Shown here: piece after piece, positions 1 to 9,578 of the stretch
Position numbering within the stretch: position 1 is the first letter of the stretch
How the letters are laid out: each line of letters starts with the position of its first letter
Origin: Sabulicella glaciei
GTDB taxonomy: Bacteria > Pseudomonadota > Alphaproteobacteria > Acetobacterales > Acetobacteraceae
Assembly (NCBI RefSeq): GCF_026183895.1
Contig: NZ_JAPFQI010000013.1
Span: forward strand, 62,001-126,000
Reading direction: 5' to 3'
DNA length: 64,000 nucleotides
Translations under genes and position numbers: made by a program
The notes under the pieces: generated by a model
Database searches by the model: none
Seen by the model: the letters and a program-made list of their open reading frames with translations, nothing else
What the model was told of the DNA's origin: nothing

Positions 1-7
1 CCGGGCT

Positions 8-562
8 TCACCCGAGGCGCTCCACCGCCTCGTCGCGGCTCATGGCGAGGGCGCGCCGCGCCACCTCGCCGCCGAACCCGGCCCGCGCCAGGGTGGCGAG
101 CCATTTGCGGCGCGTGTCCGGATCGGGGGCCGCCGCGGCGAAGGGACCGATGCGGCGGCGGCGGCAGGCGACGAGGCAGGCATGGGTCTCGTCCGGCACC
201 TCCTCTCCTTCCAGCGCGGCGGCGGCGAGGGGCGGGGCGACGCCCTTCTGCAGCAGATGCGCCAGCGTGGCGCGGCCCGAGCGGCCGGAGCCGCGCAGCC
301 GGCGCGCGCGGGAGGCGGCAAAGGCCGCGTCGTCCACCGCCCCCGCCTCGACCAGCCTGCGCGCGATGCGCGCGGCGGCTTCGGTGGCGCGGGCCGCCTC
401 GGCGGCGATCTCCTCCGCGTCGCGCCCCCCCTGCCCCGCCTCGCGCGCCCAGCGGCGGATGCGGTTGGCCAGGACGCGGCGCAGCCCCGCCTCCGTCGCC
501 GAGAAGCGCGCGAGGTGCGCCAGAGCGGCCTCGTGCAGCGCGGCGTCGTCGATGCGGGGCAC
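8..562 (-). CDS. recX: RecX family regulatory protein
   Basis: Predicted RecX, the small helical protein that binds RecA filaments and limits their extension. The 184-residue product is almost entirely alpha-helical, rich in Ala, Arg and Leu, and carries the repeated RecX three-helix pattern: an N-terminal segment with LARFSATEAGLRRVL, then VDDAAFAASRARRLRGSGRSG in the middle and a C-terminal RKWLATLARAGF. It lies 9 bp downstream of the Rrf2 gene on the same strand, so the two are probably co-transcribed. recA is not adjacent. The length fits the alphaproteobacterial family. The family call comes from recognising the sequence pattern, as RecX proteins are poorly conserved. Confidence 0.82.
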   Translation of the reverse strand: MPRIDDAALHEAALAHLARFSATEAGLRRVLANRIRRWAREAGQGGRDAEEIAAEAARATEAAARIARRLVEAGAVDDAAFAASRARRLRGSGRSGRATLAHLLQKGVAPPLAAAALEGEEVPDETHACLVACRRRRIGPFAAAAPDPDTRRKWLATLARAGFGGEVARRALAMSRDEAVERLG

Positions 563-571
563 GGCCCGGCC

Positions 572-1018
572 TCAGATCACGAAGTGCAGCGGCTCCGTCA
601 CCGGGCGGCGCAGCCCGGCGGCGGCGGCGCGCTTCAGCAGGTCCTCCACCGAAAGCGCGGCCAGGCGCTCGTCCAGCACCGCATCGAGTTCGGCCCAGAG
701 CGGAACGGTCACCGCGTTGGCGAGGCGCCCGGCAGGCGGCGAGGGCGGCTCGGAGTCCACCACCGCCTCCACCACCTCGGCGAGGCGGACCTCGCGGGGG
801 GCGCGGGCCATGCGGTAGCCGCCGCGCGGGCCGCGCAGGCTGTCCAGGATGCCGGCACGCACCAGGGCCTGGAGCAGCGGCTCGATGCCGCGCCGCGCCG
901 CGCCCAGTCGCTCCGCCACCTCGGCCGCGCCCGTCACCTCGCCGCCGCGCCCGGCGTGGAAGGCGATGTCCAGCACGATGTCGAGGGCAAGAAGCGCCCG
1001 GTCCTGGCGCAGCAGCAT
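572..1018 (-). CDS. Rrf2 family transcriptional regulator without Fe-S cysteines
   Basis: A 148-residue winged-helix repressor of the Rrf2 family. The N-terminal half has the DNA-binding domain, with a helix-turn-helix around residues 28-60 and the wing LRGPRGGYRMARAP at about residues 61-74. The ATG at 1018 was chosen because it starts exactly at the family's usual N-terminus; the open frame extends further upstream without homology. The protein contains no cysteine at all, so it cannot hold the [2Fe-2S] cluster of IscR or RirA. The divergent neighbour is a cysteine synthase, an arrangement like that of CymR, the Rrf2 repressor of cysteine metabolism. That role is an inference from position. 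A perfect palindrome lies in the shared promoter region. Confidence 0.88.
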   Translation of the reverse strand: MLLRQDRALLALDIVLDIAFHAGRGGEVTGAAEVAERLGAARRGIEPLLQALVRAGILDSLRGPRGGYRMARAPREVRLAEVVEAVVDSEPPSPPAGRLANAVTVPLWAELDAVLDERLAALSVEDLLKRAAAAGLRRPVTEPLHFVI

Positions 1019-1057
1019 GGTGAATCCCCTGATTCCGTTCTGTGGATATGCGCTTCC

Positions 1058-1076
1058 GACTGGACATTCTCCAGTC
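1058..1076. promoter_or_regulatory. Candidate Rrf2 operator (19-bp palindrome)
   Basis: GACTGGA-CATTC-TCCAGTC is a perfect 7-bp inverted repeat with a 5-bp spacer, in the 79-bp gap between the divergent Rrf2 regulator and cysteine synthase genes. Its position 22 bp before the cysK start suits repression by the adjacent regulator. Binding is inferred, not shown. Confidence 0.55.
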
Positions 1077-1097
1077 TCAGGGGCCAGAAATACGCCC

Positions 1098-2063
1098 ATG
1101 ATTCGTGATATGGCAACTGACATTCCAGCCGGGTTGCGCTCGGGCGTGCTGGACACGATCGGCCGGACGCCGCTGGTGCTGCTGCCCCGCCTGATGGAGC
1201 GTGAGGGGCTGCGGGCGCGGCTCGCGCTGAAGCTGGAGTTCATGAATCCCGGCGGCTCGGTGAAGGACCGGATCGGTCTGGCGATGATCCGCGCCGCCGA
1301 GGCCGCGGGCGAGATTTCCCCCGGCCGCTCGGTGCTGGTGGAGCCGACCTCGGGCAATACCGGCATCGCGCTGGCCGTGGCGGCGGCGGCGCGCGGCTAC
1401 CGCCTCATCGTGGTCATGCCGGACGGGGCGAGCATGGAGCGGCGCAAGATGCTGCGCCTGCTGGGCGCGGAGCTGGAGCTGACCCCGGCGCGCAAGGGCA
1501 TGGGCGGCGCCATCGCCCGCGCGGAGGAGATCGTGGCACGGACGGAGAATGCCTGGATGCCGCGCCAGTTCGACAACGGCGCCAACCCCGCCATCCACGA
1601 GCAGACCACGGCCGAGGAGATCTGGGTGGATTCGGAAGGCCGCGTGGACGCGGTGGTGGGCGGCATCGGCACCGGCGGCACGCTGACCGGCATCGCCCGC
1701 GCCCTGAAGCCGCGCCGCCCTTCCATGCGCGTCATCGGGGTGGAGCCGGCGGAGTCGGCGGTGCTGAACGGCGACGACCCGGGGCCGCACCGCATCCAGG
1801 GCATCGGCGCGGGGTTCCGCCCGGCGGTGCTGGAACTGGAAAGGCTGGACGAGGTGCGCCGCGTCGCCGAGCGCGAATCCTTCGCCGCCGCGCGGCTCTC
1901 GGCGCGGGTGGAGGGGCTGGCCATCGGCATCTCCTCCGGCGCCGTGCTGCACGCCATGATGGAACTAGCGCGCGAGAAGGCGATGGAGGGCAAGCTGATC
2001 GTCGGCATCGCCGCCAGCTACGCCGAGCGCTACCTTTCGACGGAGCTGTTCGAGGGGCTGTGA
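1098..2063 (+). CDS. cysK: Cysteine synthase A (O-acetylserine sulfhydrylase)
   Basis: PLP-dependent cytoplasmic enzyme that makes cysteine from O-acetylserine and sulfide, the last step of assimilatory sulfate reduction. The 321-residue product has every hallmark: the PLP lysine K56 in GGSVKDRIG, the substrate loop PTSGNTGI at about residues 83-90, the phosphate-binding loop GIGTGGTL at about 189-196, and a C-terminal ISSGA that supplies the serine facing the pyridine nitrogen. An alternative ATG at 1110 would remove only four residues. The gene is divergent from a cysteine-free Rrf2 regulator, which probably controls it. A cystathionine beta-synthase role is less likely because there is no CBS extension. 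Confidence 0.93.
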   Translation: MIRDMATDIPAGLRSGVLDTIGRTPLVLLPRLMEREGLRARLALKLEFMNPGGSVKDRIGLAMIRAAEAAGEISPGRSVLVEPTSGNTGIALAVAAAARGYRLIVVMPDGASMERRKMLRLLGAELELTPARKGMGGAIARAEEIVARTENAWMPRQFDNGANPAIHEQTTAEEIWVDSEGRVDAVVGGIGTGGTLTGIARALKPRRPSMRVIGVEPAESAVLNGDDPGPHRIQGIGAGFRPAVLELERLDEVRRVAERESFAAARLSARVEGLAIGISSGAVLHAMMELAREKAMEGKLIVGIAASYAERYLSTELFEGL

Positions 2064-2148
2064 CGGCGCGCTTGCTGCTAGGAGCGCCGCCCATGCTCTG
2101 CTATGAAGCCGGTCCCCCCGGCCGTTTCCACCTTCCCCCCTGAAGGCC

Positions 2149-4566
2149 ATGGCGCGCATGTCGCACACCACCGCGGACGCCGCTCCCCAAGCGGCCGGAC
2201 GCCTTGCCTCGCCCGCCGTGCGGGCCGCCATTCGCCGCCGGCTGAACGAGCTGGGCGGGGTGGTGCTGGGACTGGGCGGGCTGGTGCTCGGCCTCGCCGT
2301 GGGGTCGCACAACCCGGCCGATCCGTCCTTCTCCACCGCCACGGACCGCACCCCCTCCAACCTCGCGGGGCATCTGGGCGCGCAGGTTTCCGACGTGCTG
2401 GTGCAGGGCTTCGGCTGGGCCGCCTGGCTGCCCGCGCTGGTTCTGCTGGCCTGGGCGATGCGGATGTTCCTGCAGCGCGGGGTGACGCTGATGCCGCTGC
2501 GCATCGCGGCGCTGGCCGCGGCGATGCCGCTTCTGGCCGCCGCGCTGGCCGTGCTGCCCGGGACGGAATCCGGCGCGGCCGGGCCGCTGGTTTCCGCCGC
2601 GCTGCTGTTCAACCTGGAGCACCTGCTGGGCCCGATCGGCCGGCTGGGGGCGCAGCTGGCGCTGGGCGGGCTGGCCTTCCTCACCCTCTATGTCGGCTTC
2701 GGCCTGTCGCTCGGCGAATGGCGCCGGGCGGCCCGCGTCACCGCCCATGCCGGGATGGGCGCCGCGCGCGTGGGTGCGCAGCGGCGCCACTGGGTCACGC
2801 GGCCGCTGGGCTGGATGGGGCGGGCCCTGTGGCGCGCCGTGCCCAAGCCGCGCTTCCGCGCCGAGCCCGCGGCCGACCTGTCCTCCGTGCTGCGCGCCGC
2901 CGACGAGGCCGCCGCCGCCCCCGAGGCGCCGCGGCTGCGACCGGCCATCCCGGCGCCCGAGGCGCGCCCCGCCCCCCGCTCCACGCCGCGCGTCGCCGCC
3001 GGCGCCAAGCCCAAGCCCGCCCCGGCCGCCCAGCCTGCGCTGGACCTCGCGGCGAGCGGCTGGCGCACCCCGCCGCTGGACGTGCTGGCCCCGCCGCCGG
3101 CCCGCATCGCCTCGGGCCCCTCCGCCGACTCGCTCCAGGCCAATGCCCGCATGCTGGAGCAGGTGCTGAGCGACTACGGCGTCAACGGCACGATCAGCGA
3201 GATCCGCCCCGGTCCCGTCGTCACCCTGTACGAGCTGGAGCCGGCGCCGGGCACCAAGTCGTCGCGCGTCATCGGCCTCGCCGACGACATCGCGCGCTCC
3301 ATGTCCGTGGTCGCGGTGCGCATCGCCACCGTGCCGGGGCGCAACGTCATCGGCATCGAGCTGCCGAACATCAAGCGCGAGACGGTCTTCCTGCGCGAGA
3401 TGCTGGCGAGCGACGATTACGGGCGCCATTCGGGCAAGCTGCCGCTGATCCTGGGCAAGGATATCGGCGGCGCGCCGGTCATCGCCGACCTGGCGCGCAT
3501 GCCGCATTTGCTGATCGCGGGCACCACCGGCTCGGGCAAGTCGGTCGGGATCAACACCATGATCCTGTCCCTGCTCTACCGCTTCTCCCCCGCCGAGTGC
3601 CGCTTCATCATGATCGACCCGAAGATGCTGGAACTGTCGGTCTATGACCGCATCCCGCATCTGCTGGCCCCCGTGGTGACGGAGCCGCCCAAGGCGATCG
3701 GCGCGCTGAAGTGGACCGTGCGCGAGATGGAGCGCCGCTACCGCGCGATGAGCCAGATCGGCGTGCGCAACATCGGCGGCTACAACGAGAAGGTCGCCGC
3801 CGCGCAGGCGCGCGGCGAGGTGCTGACGCGCCGCGTCCAGGTCGGCTTCGACCCGGAGACGAGCAAGCCCGTCTTCGAGGACCAGCCCCTGGCGCTGGAG
3901 AAGCTGCCCATGATCGTCGTCGTCATCGACGAGATGGCGGACCTGATGATCGTCGCCGGCAAGGAGATCGAGGCGGCGGTGCAGCGTCTGGCCCAGATGG
4001 CGCGCGCGGCCGGCATCCACGTCATCATGGCGACGCAGCGCCCGTCGGTGGACGTGATCACCGGCACGATCAAGGCGAACTTCCCCACCCGCATCTCCTT
4101 CCAGGTGACCAGCAAGATCGACAGCCGCACCATCCTGGGCGAGCAGGGCGCCGAGCAGCTGCTGGGCCAGGGCGACATGCTGTTCATGGCCGGCGGCGGG
4201 CGCGTGACGCGCGTCCACGGCCCCTTCGTCGCGGATGGCGAGGTGGAGAAGATCACCGACTGGCTGCGCGAGCAGGCGGAGCCCGACTACATCGAGGAAG
4301 TGACCGAGGCCGCCGAGGAGGAGGAAGCCGCGCTCGCCATGTCCGGCATCGCCGGCGCCTCGGATTCGGAGAAGTCGCTCTTCGACCAGGCCGTGGCCGT
4401 GGTGACGCGCGAGGGCAAGGCGAGCACCAGCTTCATCCAGCGCCACCTCAACATCGGCTACAACCGCGCCGCCAAGCTGATCGAGCAGATGGAGAAGGAG
4501 GGCGTCGTCTCGCCCGCCAACCATGTCGGCAAGCGCGAGGTGCTGGCCCGGCGTACGGAGGATTGA
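2149..4566 (+). CDS. ftsK: DNA translocase FtsK
   Basis: Septum-anchored motor that pumps chromosome ends to the dif site and activates XerCD recombination. In the 805-residue product, four hydrophobic segments lie within the first 190 residues, followed by a short Pro/Ala-rich linker (about 240-330), the alpha/beta motor domain with Walker A AGTTGSGKS near residue 457 and Walker B VVVIDEMAD near 590, and a C-terminal gamma winged helix from about residue 740 (SEKSLFDQAV... NHVGKREVL) that reads KOPS sites. The linker is far shorter than in E. coli, as is usual in alphaproteobacteria. It is followed by a hairpin that may end transcription. Confidence 0.95.
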   Translation: MARMSHTTADAAPQAAGRLASPAVRAAIRRRLNELGGVVLGLGGLVLGLAVGSHNPADPSFSTATDRTPSNLAGHLGAQVSDVLVQGFGWAAWLPALVLLAWAMRMFLQRGVTLMPLRIAALAAAMPLLAAALAVLPGTESGAAGPLVSAALLFNLEHLLGPIGRLGAQLALGGLAFLTLYVGFGLSLGEWRRAARVTAHAGMGAARVGAQRRHWVTRPLGWMGRALWRAVPKPRFRAEPAADLSSVLRAADEAAAAPEAPRLRPAIPAPEARPAPRSTPRVAAGAKPKPAPAAQPALDLAASGWRTPPLDVLAPPPARIASGPSADSLQANARMLEQVLSDYGVNGTISEIRPGPVVTLYELEPAPGTKSSRVIGLADDIARSMSVVAVRIATVPGRNVIGIELPNIKRETVFLREMLASDDYGRHSGKLPLILGKDIGGAPVIADLARMPHLLIAGTTGSGKSVGINTMILSLLYRFSPAECRFIMIDPKMLELSVYDRIPHLLAPVVTEPPKAIGALKWTVREMERRYRAMSQIGVRNIGGYNEKVAAAQARGEVLTRRVQVGFDPETSKPVFEDQPLALEKLPMIVVVIDEMADLMIVAGKEIEAAVQRLAQMARAAGIHVIMATQRPSVDVITGTIKANFPTRISFQVTSKIDSRTILGEQGAEQLLGQGDMLFMAGGGRVTRVHGPFVADGEVEKITDWLREQAEPDYIEEVTEAAEEEEAALAMSGIAGASDSEKSLFDQAVAVVTREGKASTSFIQRHLNIGYNRAAKLIEQMEKEGVVSPANHVGKREVLARRTED

Positions 4567-4575
4567 CCGCGCTCT

Positions 4576-4598
4576 GCAAGACCGCTTCGCAGTCTTGC
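4576..4598 (+). terminator. Stem-loop after ftsK, possible terminator
   Basis: GCAAGAC and GTCTTGC form a 7-bp stem around CCGCTTCGCA, 9 bp after the ftsK stop codon. There is no U-tract, as is common in GC-rich genomes. The loop and the trailing GCGGGGATCC resemble the hairpin at 28201-28231, so this may be a member of a dispersed palindromic repeat family. Confidence 0.45.
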
Positions 4599-4684
4599 GG
4601 GGATCCAGGGGGTCGTAGGCGGTTGGCCTGCTTGGCCGCGGCGCGGGAGCGGCATGTGCCGGTTCCGCGCGGCGCCCCCAGCGC

Positions 4685-5851
4685 CTAGTTCCGCTTGAGC
4701 AGCACGCCCGCGCCCAGCGCGGCGAAGCCCGCCACCAGACCCCAGAAGGCGGAGCCCAGCCCGAAGAGCGAAAGCCCGGAGCCGGTCGCGAGGAAGGTGA
4801 GGATCGCCGGGTCGCGATCCTCCTTCGCCGCCAGCATGGCCTCCATGGCGCCGGTCAGCGCCGGAACCAGCGCGAGGCCGGTCAGCACCGCGATCACCCC
4901 GGGCGGCAGCGCCAGGAAGAAGCGCACCAGCAGCGGCGAGAAGAGCGCGAGCAGGAGGTAGAGCCCTCCGTAGATCACGCCCACCGTCCACCGCTTCGCG
5001 GCCTCGGGATGCGCTTCGCGGTTGGTGCAGATCGCGGCGGTGATGGCGGCGAGGTTGACCGCCGGCGCGCCGAAGGGCGCGGCGAGCAGCGTCGCCAGGC
5101 CGGTCCCGCGCAGCAAGGGCCCCGGCTTCGGCGCGTAGCCGGCGGCCCGCAGCACCACCAGCCCAGGCAGGTTCTGCGAAACCAGCGTCACCAGGAACAG
5201 CGGCAGCCCCAGACTGATGATCGCCCGCGCGTCGAAGACGGGCGCGACGGGCAGCAGCGTCCCGAAGGTGGCGCCGGGCGGAAGCGGGCCCACGTCGCCG
5301 CGCCCCAGCGCCATCGCGACGCCCGCCGCCAGCACGAGCAGCAGCGCATGGAGGGGAACCCGCCGGCGCGCGGCGATGAACACCGCCACCAGCACGGCCA
5401 CCAGCAGCGGCTCCGACTCGCCGAGGCGGAACAGGTTCAGGCAGAAGGGCAGCAGCACGCCGGCGAGCATCGCCGCGGCGACAGTGGACGGGATGCGCTC
5501 CGCCCATCGCCCCAGGGCCGGCACGATGCCGAGCGCGATCATCAGGAGCGCCGCCGCGAGGAACACGCCGATCGCGACGGGCCAGGGCACGCCCTGCGTC
5601 GTGGCCGCCAGCAGCGCCGCCCCCGGCGTGGACCAGGCCAGCACGACCGGGATCCGCCAGCGGAGCGAAAGCGCGATCCCGGCGATGCCGATGCCGAGGC
5701 ACAGCGCCGTGATCGCCGATCCGGTCTGCTCGACCGTGGCGCCCAGCGCGCGCACGGCCTGCACCACCAGCACCACGGTCCCGCCGAACCCCACCAGGGC
5801 GGCGATCAGCGCCGAGGACCAGGCGGGCGCGGGCGGCAGGCTGCGGAACAT
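4685..5851 (-). CDS. benE: Benzoate/H+ symporter BenE family transporter
   Basis: Inner-membrane carrier of the BenE family. The 388-residue product is almost wholly hydrophobic, with about twelve predicted membrane segments. It begins with the family's typical segment (SALIAALVGFGGTVVLVVQA) and carries the conserved AWSTPGAALLA and AAPFGAPAVNLAAITAAICT stretches, the latter with the Asn/Pro pair seen in nucleobase-cation-symporter-like folds. Known members move benzoate with protons. No benzoate catabolic gene is nearby, so the actual substrate is unknown. It converges on ftsK across a 118-bp gap with a hairpin. Confidence 0.85.
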   Translation of the reverse strand: MFRSLPPAPAWSSALIAALVGFGGTVVLVVQAVRALGATVEQTGSAITALCLGIGIAGIALSLRWRIPVVLAWSTPGAALLAATTQGVPWPVAIGVFLAAALLMIALGIVPALGRWAERIPSTVAAAMLAGVLLPFCLNLFRLGESEPLLVAVLVAVFIAARRRVPLHALLLVLAAGVAMALGRGDVGPLPPGATFGTLLPVAPVFDARAIISLGLPLFLVTLVSQNLPGLVVLRAAGYAPKPGPLLRGTGLATLLAAPFGAPAVNLAAITAAICTNREAHPEAAKRWTVGVIYGGLYLLLALFSPLLVRFFLALPPGVIAVLTGLALVPALTGAMEAMLAAKEDRDPAILTFLATGSGLSLFGLGSAFWGLVAGFAALGAGVLLKRN

Positions 5852-5939
5852 GCGGCGGGGATCTCCACGGACGGATCGTCCCGCCCACGCGCACCCTTCT
5901 ACGGAGGCGGGCGGAGGCGGGAAACTCCGCCCCCTGCCC

Positions 5940-8900
5940 TCACCACTCGAACTGGTAGGTGGCCCCGACGCGCCCGCCAGCCGTGCCGGTACTGCCCTCG
6001 ACCTTCAGCCGCTCCGTCACCTCCGCCTCGATGCCCACGCCGGTCTGCCCGTCTATGCCCTGGCGCAGGCCGAGATACACGCCCGGCAGCAGGTAGCGCC
6101 CGGCCTGCGCCCCGCCGCCAGGGCCGCCCACCCCGAGCTGGTCGAGGCCCAGGAAGCGCCGGATGCCCGCCAGCGCCCCTTCCGTGCCGCCGCCGGGCAG
6201 CTCCACGCCGGTCAGCTGGGCCAGGGCCTCGCTGATGCGGATGATCTCGAAGGGGGACAGCCGGCTGGTGCCGCGGTCGAAGAGCAGCCGCGCCAGGATC
6301 TCGTCCTGCGGTAGGGGCGGTTGGGATTCCAGCACCACCTGCGGCTCGTTCGCCGGGCCGGTGAAGCCGACGCCGACCGTGTAGTTCGCCGTGCGCACGG
6401 TCGCCAGCACGTCCAGCGTCGGCAGGAGTCCGCCCTGGTTGAAGCGCAGGATGGCGCGCGTCACCGTTAGGGTGCGCCCCAGCACCGCGAAGGTGCCGCG
6501 CCGCCCGCGCAACTCGCCGCGGATCTCGGGGGCGGCCAGCGTGCCGAGCACCTGCAGCCTCCCGACCAGCTCCGTCTCCAGCCCGCGCCCGCGCAGGAAG
6601 AGGCGTTCGGGCGCCTCGACGGTGATGTCGAGGGTGAGGTTGAAGGCCGGCTCCGGCTGCTGGGCGGCGGCGGTCCGGCGCGCGGGCGGCGGGCGCTGCG
6701 CGGCCCGGCCGGGCGGGGTGCGCCCGGTCTCGCGGAAGGGCACCAGCACGGTGACGGCGCGCGGCAGGCGGTCGGGCACGCGCAACTCGCCGCCCGTGAT
6801 CAGCAGCCGCCCGCCCAGCCGAGCCCCGCCCTGCACCGCGCCGGTGAGCGAAAGGTCGGCGTTGAAGGTCACGCGCCCGTAATCGGGCGAGGCGAAGGCG
6901 GCGCCGCGCGCGGTGACGCGGAGATCCACGGGGATCGTCGCCTCCAGCGGCGCCACGCTGCCGGCGAGGGCGACGGTGCCGCCGCCCGGCGTGCTTCCCG
7001 TGACGTTCTGGAACACCAGCCGGTCGTCCTGGAACACGGCGCGGCCGCGCAGATTGTTGATGCGCAGCCCGGTATCCGGGTTGGCGTAGGACAGGCCCAG
7101 GAAATCCACCCCGCCCGACAGGTTCGGCGAGGCGAGCGGCCCTTCGGCCTGCGCCCGCAGGGAAACGCGCCCGCGCACCCGGTCCGCCCCGCCGGCGAGG
7201 AAGGGCTGCGACAGCACGCCCACATCGGCCTCGCCCGTCACGGTGGCGCTGATGCGCTCGCCCTCGGGCAGGGAGAAGCGCGCTTCCAGCCGCGTCGCCG
7301 CCCCGGCGGCCAGGGTGGCGCGCCCCTCCACGGAGGTGCCGCGCAGCCGCGCCTCGGCGGTCAGCGTGGCGGGAGGGAGGCCGCGAAGCTCCGGCGTGTT
7401 CACGCCCAGCCCCGTGCCGCGCAGCGTGAGGTCGGCCACCGGGACGGCGACGGTGCCGGAGACGCTCATTTCCCCAGCCAGGGTGCCGCGCAGCGGCGTG
7501 TCCGGCAGGGCGGCACGGGCGAGGCCGAGCGGCAATCCGGTGAAGCGCAGCTGGCCGGACAGGTTCTGCTGCTCGCCCCGCACGGCGAGGTTGCCGGTCA
7601 GTCGCCCGCCCTGCCCGGTGGCGAGGGCGATGTTCTCCAGCACCGCGTCCTGCCCGTCATAGCGAAGCCGCAAGGGCGCGACGAGGTTCAGGCTCTCCCC
7701 CGCCGCCGCCAGGGTGAAGCGGCGCACCTCCGCCTCCAGCGGCAGGGCGAGGCGGGTGGTGCCACCCAGGGTGATGCGGATGGCGGGGCCGCGCGCCTCG
7801 AAGCTCACCTCGGCCCGGTCGGCGCGGCCATCCAGGGCGAGGCGGGCATTGCCGCTCTGCCCGGCGAGGGTCAGGGCAGGCGCTTCCAGGACGAGGCGCC
7901 ACTGCCCGGCGCTGTCCCCCTCGGCGGTGGCGTTGACGCGCCCGGCGAGTTCCTGCCCCGCCAGGGCGGAGAAGGGCCGAAGGTCCGGGACGGAAAGCCG
8001 CGCATTCCCCACCCCGCGCGGCGCGGCGGGGTCCAGCAGGCCGGAGGCTTCCAGCACGGCGGGACCGAACTCCACCCGCCCGCGTTCCAGCCGCGCCGCG
8101 CCATTCTCCGGCCGCGCGGCGATGTCGAGGCGCAGCGGCAGGTCCAGCACCACCCCGCCGCCCTGGACCGTGCCGGAGGGGGTGGAAAGCGGGTTGGCGA
8201 TCTCGGCCGAGATGGCGAGGTCGCGCGCCGTGACCCCGGCGACGGCGAGGCGCGGCGCATCCAGGTTCAGGCTCAGCGCGGGGTCGGTGCGCGGGCCTCG
8301 CGCGGTGAAGCGCAGCAGCGCCTCCCCTTCCACCCCGCCGGGGATGGCGGAAACGCGGGCCTCGCCGCGCGCGTCGAGCGTTTCCCCGAGGTCGCCCTCC
8401 ACCAGCGCCGTCAGCGCCGCCCCCGTCAGTTCCACGCGCGTGCCGGCGAGGTCTGGGGTGACTCGGAAGGCCAGGCGCGGCGTGGGGCCGAGCAACGTGT
8501 CCGCCGCCTCCACCCCGGTCGCGAGGCCTTGCGGCACGGCCGTCCCCTCGACCAGCGGGCGGGAGGTCGGGCCAGACACGCGCGCATCGGCGGCCAGGCC
8601 GGTGAAGGCGATGCCTTCGGGCACGAGGCCGGCGAAGCGGTCCGACCCCGCCAGGGCCACGGACACGGCGAGGTCGAGTTCCGGCAGGGCGCGCCCTTCG
8701 ACCCGCGCCGTGCCGAAGGCGGCCTCCACCGAGGAGGGGCCGAGGGTCAGCGTGCCCGCATCCTCGTGGCGCAGCCGCAGGTCCAGCCGCGAGCCGGCGA
8801 CGAGCGGGCGGAGATTCTCCGGCAGGAAGGCGGCACCCTCCACCGGCCCGCGCGCCTCCACCTCCGTCGCCGCCGCTTCGCGCCGCACCGTGCCGGTGAG

Positions 8901-9578
8901 CGAGGCGGAGGCGGCGTCGTAGCGCGCCTCCAGCGTGAAGGCGGCGCCCTCCACCGACCCGTCGAGGGACAGGCGGGCGGAAGCGGGGGCGCCGGCGAAG
9001 CGTCCCTGCGGGTCCTCCGCCTCGATGCGGGCGAGGAGCTGGGTTCCGTCGAAGCGGGCCTCCACGTCCGCGCGCGCCTCGCCTTCCAGTTCGCGGGCCT
9101 GGAGAGCGGCGTCCAGCCCGGCATCGTCCAGCTTGGCGCGGCCGGTCAGCGCCAGCGAAGCCTCGGGCAGGATGATGCGCGGCAGCTCGATCTCCTGGAT
9201 TTCCACCGCGACGGGAAGCTGCGGCAGGGCGAAGCCGCTGGACGGCGCCGCGGGCTGCGTATCGGGGTCGCTGACCGGCCAGCGCTCGACGCGGATCTCG
9301 GCCGCGGTGAGGCGCGTGGCGGTGACGCGGCCACGGAACAGGGCGCGGCCGGACAGGTTCAGCTCCGGCCCCTCCACCACCAGCCACACGCCCTGGGAGT
9401 CGGCATAGGTGATGCGGGTGGCGGAGATGCGCCGGATGCCTGGGTTCAGCCCCTCGATCGTCAGCCCCGGCAGGGCCAGCCCGGCAAGCCAGGTGGGCAG
9501 GCCGGTGCGCAGCGGCGACCAGGCCGCCAGCAGCAGCACCATGGGCAGGGCGAGAAGGAGGACGAGGCGCCGCCGCAT
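5940..9578 (-). CDS. tamB: Translocation and assembly module subunit TamB
   Basis: Large inner-membrane-anchored periplasmic protein that spans to the outer membrane and works with TamA in outer-membrane protein assembly and, in current models, phospholipid transport. The 1,212-residue product has one N-terminal membrane anchor (residues about 4-22), a very long repetitive beta-rich central region of the AsmA/TamB type, and the conserved C-terminal TamB (DUF490) domain ending in VGATYQFEW with a terminal aromatic residue. Its start overlaps the tamA stop as TGATG, so the two are translationally coupled. The length is within the family range. Confidence 0.93.
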   Translation of the reverse strand: MRRRLVLLLALPMVLLLAAWSPLRTGLPTWLAGLALPGLTIEGLNPGIRRISATRITYADSQGVWLVVEGPELNLSGRALFRGRVTATRLTAAEIRVERWPVSDPDTQPAAPSSGFALPQLPVAVEIQEIELPRIILPEASLALTGRAKLDDAGLDAALQARELEGEARADVEARFDGTQLLARIEAEDPQGRFAGAPASARLSLDGSVEGAAFTLEARYDAASASLTGTVRREAAATEVEARGPVEGAAFLPENLRPLVAGSRLDLRLRHEDAGTLTLGPSSVEAAFGTARVEGRALPELDLAVSVALAGSDRFAGLVPEGIAFTGLAADARVSGPTSRPLVEGTAVPQGLATGVEAADTLLGPTPRLAFRVTPDLAGTRVELTGAALTALVEGDLGETLDARGEARVSAIPGGVEGEALLRFTARGPRTDPALSLNLDAPRLAVAGVTARDLAISAEIANPLSTPSGTVQGGGVVLDLPLRLDIAARPENGAARLERGRVEFGPAVLEASGLLDPAAPRGVGNARLSVPDLRPFSALAGQELAGRVNATAEGDSAGQWRLVLEAPALTLAGQSGNARLALDGRADRAEVSFEARGPAIRITLGGTTRLALPLEAEVRRFTLAAAGESLNLVAPLRLRYDGQDAVLENIALATGQGGRLTGNLAVRGEQQNLSGQLRFTGLPLGLARAALPDTPLRGTLAGEMSVSGTVAVPVADLTLRGTGLGVNTPELRGLPPATLTAEARLRGTSVEGRATLAAGAATRLEARFSLPEGERISATVTGEADVGVLSQPFLAGGADRVRGRVSLRAQAEGPLASPNLSGGVDFLGLSYANPDTGLRINNLRGRAVFQDDRLVFQNVTGSTPGGGTVALAGSVAPLEATIPVDLRVTARGAAFASPDYGRVTFNADLSLTGAVQGGARLGGRLLITGGELRVPDRLPRAVTVLVPFRETGRTPPGRAAQRPPPARRTAAAQQPEPAFNLTLDITVEAPERLFLRGRGLETELVGRLQVLGTLAAPEIRGELRGRRGTFAVLGRTLTVTRAILRFNQGGLLPTLDVLATVRTANYTVGVGFTGPANEPQVVLESQPPLPQDEILARLLFDRGTSRLSPFEIIRISEALAQLTGVELPGGGTEGALAGIRRFLGLDQLGVGGPGGGAQAGRYLLPGVYLGLRQGIDGQTGVGIEAEVTERLKVEGSTGTAGGRVGATYQFEW

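Noticed and set aside
2101-4524. 807-codon open frame antisense to ftsK
   Set aside because: Its product is low-complexity His/Arg/Gly-rich and is a mirror of FtsK codons in very GC-rich DNA; FtsK is unmistakable on the other strand.
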